Below, one piece after another: positions 10,105 through 17,752 of a stretch of 64,000 nt of DNA; within the stretch, counting starts at the first letter, position 1; each line of letters starts with the position of its first letter. Under the pieces are notes generated by a model. It was not told the origin of the DNA. It was given only the letters and a program-made list of their open reading frames with translations, and did not search any database. Made by a program: the position numbers and the translations under genes. The stretch comes from Rhodospirillales bacterium (lineage in GTDB: Bacteria > Pseudomonadota > Alphaproteobacteria > Rhodospirillales > Thalassospiraceae): contig JAHQVT010000003.1 of assembly GCA_019634165.1 (NCBI GenBank), positions 180,308 through 244,307 of the forward strand. The letters run 5' to 3'.

Positions 10105-12024
10105 ATGCGAAACAAGAAGGCAATTTTTTCGCTTAAGAACACTGGGAGTGGAGCGTTGGAGTATCGGCCAGAAATTGACGGGCTTCGCGCTATTGCAGTT
10201 TTGTCGGTTGTTTTCTTCCATGCAGGATTTGAACTTTTCTCTGGAGGGTTCGTTGGGGTTGACGTCTTTTTTGTAATTAGCGGATATCTGATTACTTCAT
10301 TGATTTTAAAAGATATTTATACCGGTTCGTTTGCTCTCAAGGTCTTCTATCTTCGTCGAGCTAGACGAATTTTTCCTGCATTGTTTTTAGTAACACTTGT
10401 CTGTATCCCGTTTGTTTGGTTCACATACGATATCAGAGAAATTGAGTCTTTTGGTCAGACCGTCTTTGGAGTGTTGACCTTTTCCGCTAATTTTGTCCTA
10501 TGGAAGCAAGCTGGTTACTTTGAGGTCTCAAACGAACTCAAGCCTCTCTTACATACATGGAGTTTAGCGGTTGAAGAGCAGTATTATCTGATTTTTCCGC
10601 TGGCTTGCATGTTCTTATGTCGCTGGGGAGCCAAGGCAATTGTATGTGCTGTCGTGGCGGTGTTCTGCGTAAGCTTCATGGTCGGTGATTGGGGGAGTTT
10701 TCATCGACCTGGAGCTGCCTTCTATCTTTTGCCAACACGTGCATGGGAGATTCTAGCAGGTGTGTTGGGAGCTATTTATTTACAAGCAGGATCGAAACAT
10801 CGTTTAAGTTTCTGGTGGCGAGAGTTTCTTGCAGTTCTAGGGCTAGTGATGGTTCTTTATGCTGTTTTTGTATTTGACGCTGCAACGGCAGTACCAGGAC
10901 GCTATCTTTTGGTCCCGGTTATTGGGACTGTCTTAATTATTTTGTTTGCAGATCGACGAAATACGATATGTAAGGTTCTCGCGTGGAAGCCGTTTGTTAC
11001 CATAGGTCTTACGAGCTATAGCCTGTATTTATGGCACCAACCTGTCTTTGCTTTTGCTCGTCATCAGGGCCTGATCGAAACGGCAAGTTGGCGTGCTGTA
11101 TTCCTGATTTTGTTTCTTGCACCGATTTCATATTTCAGCTGGCGCTTTGTCGAAATGCCGTTTCGCACGAACCCTCAATATACACGCCTTATTCGGCTGT
11201 CGACATTGGGTCCATTGGTTCTGATTTGCAGTGTCGCCGGTTGGTTTGGGTTCGAGCTGTATGTTGGGAGCAGATATGGATTTTCGCACTTGGATGTGGC
11301 CCAGCAGTTTTCAGACCCGGGAGGGTATGTTGTTTCTCGTTGGCCAAAATTCGTATTGCGAGACTTTAATGAAGCAGATCCGCGTGTGAAGGTCGTGTTG
11401 ATCGGGGATAGCTTTGCTCAAGATGTTCTGAACGCTGTTTTCGAGAGTAAACTTCTGGATCGCTACCAACTCAGCACCTATCACATTTCTGCCAGATGTG
11501 GAAACCTCTGGACAGACAGGGATTTGACCGAATTCATTTCTAAAGTGGACCGGGCAGAGTGCGCGAAATATTCAAAATATCAGGAACCCAAACTGCAAAA
11601 ACTAATGATGCAAGCAGATGAAGTGTGGTTAGCGTCAAGTTGGAGAAGTTGGCAAGTTCCCTTTGTTGAAGAAACAATAGATCGCATCGAACGGCGATTT
11701 ATTGCACGGGGACGAGTTTTCGGGACCAAGCATATCTGGAGTGGTGGAGGATTCGCGGCATATTCGGAGGCGCTTAGTCAAGGGAACGATGAGTTAGTCG
11801 TTGAAGTTGACCCTCAATTGTTGAAAATTAATCGTGAACTTCTGAATATTGTTGGGGAGAATCGCTTCGTCGATTTACAGAGCCTAATTTGCGGCCCAGA
11901 TGCCACGTGCCAAAACACGACTCATAGCGGTCTACTGATTTCCTACGACGGTGGACATTTGACTTTTGATGGTGCCAAGCTACTTGGCCATCGGCTTGAA
12001 GATATGCTGGTTTTACAAAAATAG
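10105..12024 (+). CDS. Membrane O-acyltransferase with SGNH domain (OafA/PatA type)
   Basis: A 639-residue integral-membrane acyltransferase, probably O-acetylating a surface polysaccharide or LPS O-antigen. Residues ~15-375 are the acyltransferase-3 domain, with the family signatures 'YRPEIDGLRAIAVLSVVFFHAG' (His), 'FFVISGYLIT', 'FYLRRARRIFPA' and 'HTWSLAVEEQYY', and about ten membrane segments. The C-terminal ~250 residues are a periplasmic SGNH esterase-like domain with 'VVLIGDSFAQD' and the late Asp/His in 'YDGGHLTFDGAKLL'. AGGAA precedes the ATG. Its base composition is more AT-rich than the flanking housekeeping genes, which suggests transfer. No other glycan gene adjoins it. Confidence 0.9.
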   Translation: MRNKKAIFSLKNTGSGALEYRPEIDGLRAIAVLSVVFFHAGFELFSGGFVGVDVFFVISGYLITSLILKDIYTGSFALKVFYLRRARRIFPALFLVTLVCIPFVWFTYDIREIESFGQTVFGVLTFSANFVLWKQAGYFEVSNELKPLLHTWSLAVEEQYYLIFPLACMFLCRWGAKAIVCAVVAVFCVSFMVGDWGSFHRPGAAFYLLPTRAWEILAGVLGAIYLQAGSKHRLSFWWREFLAVLGLVMVLYAVFVFDAATAVPGRYLLVPVIGTVLIILFADRRNTICKVLAWKPFVTIGLTSYSLYLWHQPVFAFARHQGLIETASWRAVFLILFLAPISYFSWRFVEMPFRTNPQYTRLIRLSTLGPLVLICSVAGWFGFELYVGSRYGFSHLDVAQQFSDPGGYVVSRWPKFVLRDFNEADPRVKVVLIGDSFAQDVLNAVFESKLLDRYQLSTYHISARCGNLWTDRDLTEFISKVDRAECAKYSKYQEPKLQKLMMQADEVWLASSWRSWQVPFVEETIDRIERRFIARGRVFGTKHIWSGGGFAAYSEALSQGNDELVVEVDPQLLKINRELLNIVGENRFVDLQSLICGPDATCQNTTHSGLLISYDGGHLTFDGAKLLGHRLEDMLVLQK

Positions 12025-12080
12025 TATTGACAGAGTTCCACTGTCCTATGTTGTCTGCTTTCCCATGTGATATGTGTCTT

Positions 12081-12836
12081 TTAGGTGCGACGTAGTGCAG
12101 GGAGTCCAACACCCGTGGTCTCAAACCCGCCATCAGCAGCGATGATTTGACCGGTGACAAAGTTCGCCTTGTCTGAGCAGAGGAACGTAATCACTTCGGC
12201 GATTTCGGACTCAGAGCCATATCGACCAAGCGGCATGGCATCAAGATAGGCCGAGATGATTTCAGGCGAATGCACGGCCATGGCGAGTTTGGTCTTTACC
12301 GGGCCGGGGCAGACACAGTTGGCGCGAATGCCAAATTCACCCAATTCTGCGGCCTGTTGTTTGGTCATGTGAATGACCGCAGCCTTTGATGTGCCATAAG
12401 CAACGCGCAAGGTTGATGCCCGCAGGCCTGAGATCGAACCGATATTAACAATCGCACCCTTGGTTTCCTTTAGGGCCGGTATCGTGGCTTGCGATACCAG
12501 AAAGACGCCATCAAGGTTGGTGTCCATGATCCGGCGCCATGTGGTAAAGCTGGTTTCTTCAATCGGCAGGAAGTCTGCGACCCCGGCATTATTGACAACC
12601 GCATCAATCCGCCCGAATTCGGAAAGCACCGCATCGATCATTTGATCGACTTGTTCAGGGATCGATACGTCAAACTCGAACGGTTTTGCCTCGGTTAGGG
12701 GGGCAGACGCTGTTGCAAGTTCATCGCCGTCCCGGTCGACCATGGCAACTTTCCAGCCCTGTTCGATGAACAGTTTTGTCGTTGCTAATCCAATCCCACG
12801 GGCCGATCCGGTAACCAAGGCGATCTTTTGCGTCAT
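12081..12836 (-). CDS. Short-chain dehydrogenase/reductase
   Basis: A 251-residue classical SDR, an NAD(P)-dependent oxidoreductase. It has the cofactor motif 'VTGSARGIGLA' near the N-terminus, Asp after strand 2 ('MVDRDGD', favouring NAD), 'NNAGVADF', the active-site Ser in 'NIGSISGLRAS', the 'YGTSK' Tyr-x3-Lys pair, and the C-terminal 'GQIIAADGGFETTG'. I chose the ATG at 12834-12836 because GGAAAGG lies upstream. The substrate cannot be told; it resembles 3-oxoacyl-ACP reductases and sugar or alcohol dehydrogenases alike. Its composition is like the core genome, unlike its AT-rich neighbours. Confidence 0.85.
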   Translation of the reverse strand: MTQKIALVTGSARGIGLATTKLFIEQGWKVAMVDRDGDELATASAPLTEAKPFEFDVSIPEQVDQMIDAVLSEFGRIDAVVNNAGVADFLPIEETSFTTWRRIMDTNLDGVFLVSQATIPALKETKGAIVNIGSISGLRASTLRVAYGTSKAAVIHMTKQQAAELGEFGIRANCVCPGPVKTKLAMAVHSPEIISAYLDAMPLGRYGSESEIAEVITFLCSDKANFVTGQIIAADGGFETTGVGLPALRRT

Positions 12837-13120
12837 TCCAAACGTCCTTTCCTGAAACATTCCCTGTTATATTCCCGTGGCTTTGTGCCATCGGTGTGGC
12901 GCATATGTATTTGCCAATACGCCAATTGTTCCCGCCATTTAGTCAAAACAATCAGGATGTGGTAAGCATTGTTTTGTGTCTTATTAAACAATTTAAGCGA
13001 GTGAAATACTAAAATTTACCATACTAGGTAAATACTTAGAGTGACGGTTGCAATATGTTTAGAGTAACGCATCAATACGGTGATCAAACATAAGCTGCAT
13101 GTTTTGCAAAGGGAGGACGT

Positions 13121-13900
13121 ATGGACGAAAAAAATGCCGAGGAACGCAACCATAGCATTGATGGTGTTCAAGCAGGGCAGTACATCTTTCCGTACCATTA
13201 CATTCCGTCAAATGATGGATTTCCCATGTTCAGTCGATACTGGAAATTTGCACCATCTTATTTGGCTGCGGTCAGAATGGTTGAAAAGTGGTTAAGGCAA
13301 TTATCAGTAGAAAATCCTTCGCATAAACATATGGATTACGGTTGTGGCGATGGTGGTTTCGTTCATGCATTACGAAACTATAGGACGTTGGAGAATATCT
13401 ATTTCACTGGTGTCGACTTTGACGAAAGGGCGATTAGATGGGCGGAGGCATTTACTGAAGACGAACGTGTTTTCAGTTGTACAAATGTCCATGACCTGCC
13501 ACCTGAGGAGTATGATAGTGGTACTTTGATAGAGGTGTTTGAGCATATTCCTTCATTGGAAGGTGAGCAGTTTCTCAATGGTGTGGCAAAGTCTTTAAAA
13601 ACGGGAGCATTACTATTCGTTACAGTCCCTAGCACCGAAAAACCTGTGGAAAAAAAACACTATCGCCACTTTGATTTCGAAACGCTCGAAGCGTGCTTTA
13701 GCAAAAACTTTGAAACAGTTGAAAAGTTCGGTTTCGAGAAAAATACGCTTTTGTCGCGAATATTGGCAAAGGCACTTATGAATCGATACGTTTTTATCGA
13801 AACCGCTATTACTTCGAGATATTTGACAAATCAGATGGAACGCAAGTTTTCCTGCTTGGCTGGCTGTGGTAGAATTGGGCTGATCCTTCGTAAGCGGTAA
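13121..13900 (+). CDS. Class I SAM-dependent methyltransferase
   Basis: A 259-residue methyltransferase with the SAM-binding motif 'HMDYGCGDGGFVHAL' at about residue 70, 'GVDFDERAIRWAE' (acidic residue after strand 2), and 'LIEVFEHIPSLEGEQFL', typical of the UbiG/methyltransferase-11 group that often works on small molecules or glycans. A strong GGGAGGA site precedes the ATG. The codon use is AT-rich like the acyltransferase 1.1 kb upstream, so both may come from one acquired surface-modification set. The N-terminal ~60 residues are aromatic-rich and unassigned. Confidence 0.75.
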   Translation: MDEKNAEERNHSIDGVQAGQYIFPYHYIPSNDGFPMFSRYWKFAPSYLAAVRMVEKWLRQLSVENPSHKHMDYGCGDGGFVHALRNYRTLENIYFTGVDFDERAIRWAEAFTEDERVFSCTNVHDLPPEEYDSGTLIEVFEHIPSLEGEQFLNGVAKSLKTGALLFVTVPSTEKPVEKKHYRHFDFETLEACFSKNFETVEKFGFEKNTLLSRILAKALMNRYVFIETAITSRYLTNQMERKFSCLAGCGRIGLILRKR

Positions 13901-14553
13901 AGGGTGTTAGTTTTCGGATCAGTTTGTTTCGGCTCGTCTCGGTCTAAAATAACTGAAATGCATAGATCAGCGGTGTAAACAGGCTGACGAAATAGGCAAT
14001 CGAACGAATCCTGTTAATTCCCGAAAGGCGCAAGGTGTCCGAGCAAATGCCGTCCCGGTGGGCACTGTCGCATTCAGGAAGGGTGTTGCTGCTGGTTATA
14101 AATTTTTCTCCCCACACACATATGCTGCTTGGCGTTGGCATAGTTATATGCCCGTCGAACAGCGAGGCAAAGACACACGTTCAGCGGAAGAACTCTAGAT
14201 TCGTAAGACCCGGAAATTCGTGACTATTAGACCCTGTGTCCCTGCTAAGTGCATTTCGGGCGTCTTGGATCAGCGGGACGCTGATTTCGTATGGCTTATA
14301 TTGTCCAAGTGGCCATGTGAAATGATTGAGTCCATATTGTCGCTTTCTATGGTGCCAGACCGGGTATTGGTACCATCATTGGTTGCTGCCAATGTGAAAC
14401 TTCAGTACCGTTTTTCCAGTAATTGAAATTGCCTATGGCGTTGTCACATAACGATGAATGGCGTGCGATAAGTGCTGCGCGCAACGGCAATCGTCATATC
14501 ATCGGGATGCGTCCCGGCTTTCTTGTTAACACAGGGTATAAGGGACGAAGGCA
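13901..14553. other. Intergenic stretch of ~650 bp, nothing recognised
   Basis: Several short frames exist on both strands, but none has a good ribosome binding site together with a family resemblance. The region marks the end of the AT-rich patch. It should contain the promoter of the flavoenzyme gene, preceded by AAGGGA just before the TTG start. Confidence 0.35.
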
Positions 14554-17001
14554 TTGGCGGATATTCAGGACAAAGCCCGTGTGGTGATCATTGGCGGCGG
14601 GGTGATTGGTTGTTCGGTGGCCTATCACTTGACCAAGCTGGGCTGGCGCGATGTGGTTCTGCTTGAACGTAAGGACCTGACATCAGGCACCACATGGCAT
14701 GCCGCAGGTCTGATTGCGCAATTACGCGCAAGTGCAAACATGACCCGTCTTGCCAAATACTCCCAGGAACTTTACGGAACGTTAGAAGACGAAACGGGCA
14801 TTTCCACTGGTTTCAGGCGGGTCGGTTCAATCACAATTGCCTTGACCGAGAACCGCCGTGAGGAGTTGTTCCGACAGGCCGCCATGGCCCGTGCATTTGG
14901 TGTGGAAATTGATGAAATTTCCCCAAGTGAGATTGGCGCACAATACCCGCATCTTAATCTGGACGGGGTAAAGGCCGGTGTTTATCTGCCCAAAGACGGG
15001 CAGGGCGATCCGGGCAATATTGCGCTTTCGCTGGCCCGCGGGGCGACCAAACGTGGCGCAAAAATCCATAGCCGCACCAAAGTTACCGGCCTTGAAAGTG
15101 AAGGCAAACGGGTTCGCAGCGTTTCATGGCGGCATGAAGATGGAAGTGCTGGCGAAATTGCCTGTGACATGATTGTCAATTGCGCAGGAATGTGGGGGCA
15201 CGAAGTTGGCAAAATGGCCGGGGTCAATGTGCCGCTGCATGCGTGCGAGCACTATTACGTTGTAACCGACAACATATCTGGCCTTGGCGATTGGCCGGTT
15301 CTGCGCGTTCCCGATGAATGTGCCTATTACAAAGAAGATGCCGGTAAAATCCTGCTGGGAATGTTTGAACCAAAAGCAAAGCCATGGGGAATGGATGGCA
15401 TTCCCGACAGTTTTGAGTTTGATGAACTCCCACCCGATTTCGAACATATTGAGCCAATTCTGGAAAAGGCGATCCATCGTCTTCCGGTGTTGGCTGAAAC
15501 CGGCATTCATACATTCTTCAATGGCCCGGAAAGCTTTACACCCGATGATGCCTATCATCTTGGCCGCGCACCTGAGATGGATAATGTTTGGGTTGCCGCC
15601 GGGTTCAATTCCATTGGTATCCAGTCGGCCGGTGGGGCTGGCATGGCTTTGGCGCAATGGATGGAAGACGGGGGAAAACCGTTTGATCTTGGCGATGTTG
15701 ATATTGTCCGTATGCAGCCGTTCCAAGGCAACAAGACCTATCTAAGCGATCGTGTATCGGAAACGCTTGGTCTTCTGTATGCCGATCATTATCCATTCCG
15801 ACAAATGGCAACCGCACGCGGCATAAGACGGTCGCCACTTCATGGGCATTTGGCCGAACGTGGTGCTGTATTTGGCGAGTTCGCCGGGTGGGAACGGGCC
15901 AACTGGTTTGCCAATCCGGGGCAGAAACCCGAATATGAATATGGCTGGAAGCGCACGAACTGGTTTGAAAATGCCGCAACCGAACATAAGGCAATCCGCG
16001 AAGGGGTTGGCATGTATGACATGTCATCCTTTGGCAAAATCCGGGTCGAAGGACCAGATGCGCAGCGTTTCCTGAATTACATTTGCGGTGGCGATCTATC
16101 AGTACCCATTGGCAAAATTGTTTATGCCCAGTTCTTAAACAACCGTGCCGGAATAGAAGCCGATGTCACCATCACCCGGCTTTCTGAAACGGCTTATTTG
16201 GTGGTGACCCCTGCGGCGACCAGGCTGGCTGATGAAACCTGGATGCGGCGTCATGTTGGCGATTACTTTGTGATCCTTACCGACGTCACAGCATCCGAGG
16301 CGGTGTTGGCGGTCATGGGGCCGAAATCACGCGATCTTTTGATGTCTGTTTCGCCGAATGATTTTTCGAATGAAACCAACCCATTTGGCACCGCACAGGA
16401 AATTGAAATTGGCATGGGGATCGCGCGTGCACACCGGGTTTCCTATGTTGGGGAACTAGGGTGGGAGGTTTATATCAGTGCCGATATGGCAGCCCATGTG
16501 TTTGAAACCATCATAGATGCCGGGGAAGACCACGGTCTTAAACTGTGTGGGTTACACATGATGGACGGGTGCCGGATTGAAAAGGGTTTCCGGCATTTTG
16601 GTCATGACATTACCTGCGAAGATCATGTGCTTGAAGCCGGGCTTGGCTTTGCGGTCAAAACCGACAAACATGATTTCATCGGACGGGATGCGGTTTTACG
16701 CAAGCGTGAAGAAGGCTTAACCAAACGCATTCTGCAATTTCGGCTGAAAGACCCCGAACCACTTCTGTTCCATAACGAACCCATTTTGCGCGATGGCAAG
16801 ATTGTTGGGCATTTAAGTTCGGGGGCGTATGGCCACCATGTCGGCGCGGCCGTTGGATTGGGCTATGTGCCCTGCATCGGGGAAAGTGGATCAGACCTTC
16901 TGGCGTCATCTTATGAGATCGATGTTGCCGGAACCCTCATCCCGGCTGAGGTATCAATCCGTCCGATCTATGATCCCACCGGCAGTCGCATGCGGGGATA
17001 A
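14554..17001 (+). CDS. Dimethylglycine/sarcosine dehydrogenase-like flavoprotein
   Basis: An 815-residue two-part enzyme of the DMGDH/sarcosine dehydrogenase family, which oxidatively demethylates N-methyl amino compounds and passes formaldehyde to tetrahydrofolate. The N-terminal DAO domain has 'VVIIGGGVIGCSVAYHL' and 'SGTTWHAAGLI', whose His is the covalent flavin attachment site in DMGDH. The C-terminal half is a GcvT-like folate domain ('YDMSSFGKIRVEGPDA', 'YVGELGWEVYI') with the GcvT C-terminal barrel. The start is a TTG with AAGGGA upstream. It points to breakdown of glycine betaine, DMSP-linked or related compounds. The exact substrate is uncertain. Confidence 0.85.
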   Translation: MADIQDKARVVIIGGGVIGCSVAYHLTKLGWRDVVLLERKDLTSGTTWHAAGLIAQLRASANMTRLAKYSQELYGTLEDETGISTGFRRVGSITIALTENRREELFRQAAMARAFGVEIDEISPSEIGAQYPHLNLDGVKAGVYLPKDGQGDPGNIALSLARGATKRGAKIHSRTKVTGLESEGKRVRSVSWRHEDGSAGEIACDMIVNCAGMWGHEVGKMAGVNVPLHACEHYYVVTDNISGLGDWPVLRVPDECAYYKEDAGKILLGMFEPKAKPWGMDGIPDSFEFDELPPDFEHIEPILEKAIHRLPVLAETGIHTFFNGPESFTPDDAYHLGRAPEMDNVWVAAGFNSIGIQSAGGAGMALAQWMEDGGKPFDLGDVDIVRMQPFQGNKTYLSDRVSETLGLLYADHYPFRQMATARGIRRSPLHGHLAERGAVFGEFAGWERANWFANPGQKPEYEYGWKRTNWFENAATEHKAIREGVGMYDMSSFGKIRVEGPDAQRFLNYICGGDLSVPIGKIVYAQFLNNRAGIEADVTITRLSETAYLVVTPAATRLADETWMRRHVGDYFVILTDVTASEAVLAVMGPKSRDLLMSVSPNDFSNETNPFGTAQEIEIGMGIARAHRVSYVGELGWEVYISADMAAHVFETIIDAGEDHGLKLCGLHMMDGCRIEKGFRHFGHDITCEDHVLEAGLGFAVKTDKHDFIGRDAVLRKREEGLTKRILQFRLKDPEPLLFHNEPILRDGKIVGHLSSGAYGHHVGAAVGLGYVPCIGESGSDLLASSYEIDVAGTLIPAEVSIRPIYDPTGSRMRG

Positions 17002-17113
17002 CGTATTTCAGCCACGTTGATAAGGGCATGTTTGGATGTTGGAATGGTCATGGTTTGGGCGCAAATTAATTGTTCCCCTTGCCATGGACCGGCAGGCATG
17101 GAAAATAGAGCCC

Positions 17114-17554
17114 ATGTCAGAGAGCAAAACCAAATCCCGTATGAAGGCAGCCAAGACGCCAGCAGATGCTGCTGATTGTCAGGAATGCGATACTGCCGCC
17201 CGTCTTGGTCTGAGCACCGAGCAGGGCGAAGCCGTAACCCGTGATGCATCGCGGGTGGTTGGGGCGGAATTGGCACTGCCTGATATCGAAGCGGCGGCAA
17301 AAATCTTTTCGCTTTTGGGCGATGCCGGGCGTTTGCAACTTGTTCTGCGCTGTATGGAAAAACCGCAAACTGTTGGCGAACTTGCCGATGCGACCGATAT
17401 GTCGCAATCGCTTTGTAGCCATCATTTGCGCCATCTTCGCGATCAGCGGATTCTCGCATCCGAACGGCGCGGGCGGCATATTTTTTATCAAATTGATGAC
17501 GAACATATCTCGCGCGTGGTCCGTGATGTGTTCGCCCACGTTACGCACGATTAA
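17114..17554 (+). CDS. ArsR/SmtB-family metal-sensing repressor
   Basis: A 146-residue winged-helix repressor. The DNA-reading helix is 'MSQSLCSHHLRHLRDQRIL'. The last helix carries D-x-H-(10 residues)-H-x-x-H in 'DDEHISRVVRDVFAHVTHD', which is exactly the alpha-5 zinc/cobalt site spacing of CzrA and SmtB. The N-terminal extension also has a Cys pair (DCQECD) that could bind cadmium or lead. I chose the ATG at 17114; an ATG at 17036 would add 26 poorly conserved residues. The metal-exporting ATPase lies 200 bp downstream behind a palindromic operator, so this is very probably its zinc-responsive regulator. Confidence 0.88.
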   Translation: MSESKTKSRMKAAKTPADAADCQECDTAARLGLSTEQGEAVTRDASRVVGAELALPDIEAAAKIFSLLGDAGRLQLVLRCMEKPQTVGELADATDMSQSLCSHHLRHLRDQRILASERRGRHIFYQIDDEHISRVVRDVFAHVTHD

Positions 17555-17654
17555 TCGGCGGCAAGCGCCCCCAAATTCATTTTCGATTTTAAACTCAATG
17601 TTTTGTGCCGCCGTTCAAAGAAGGCAGGCCAAGCCAACAGGCGTGGCAAAAGCA

Positions 17655-17680
17655 AACATTCAAATAGCCATTTGAATGTT
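17655..17680. promoter_or_regulatory. Palindromic operator for the ArsR/SmtB repressor
   Basis: The perfect 11-bp arms AACATTCAAAT (17655-17665) and ATTTGAATGTT (17670-17680) are separated by 4 bp. They lie directly against the -35 box of the zntA-like gene. Related half-sites (ATGAAT or TTGAAT) recur at about 17697, 17709 and 17722. Binding by the adjacent ArsR protein is an inference from position and symmetry. Confidence 0.7.
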
Positions 17681-17681
17681 C

Positions 17682-17710
17682 TTGACAGATGAAAATATGA
17701 ATCATAGTTT
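17682..17710 (+). promoter_or_regulatory. Predicted promoter of the zntA-like gene
   Basis: A perfect TTGACA lies at 17682-17687, followed after 17 bp by TAGTTT (17705-17710), with an alternative -10 CATAGT two bases earlier. The start region overlaps the ATGAAT/TTGAAT repeats, as expected for a promoter blocked by a bound repressor. Confidence 0.55.
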
Positions 17711-17752
17711 GAATTTAACATATGAATGAAAATTTGATTTTGTGAGGAATGA

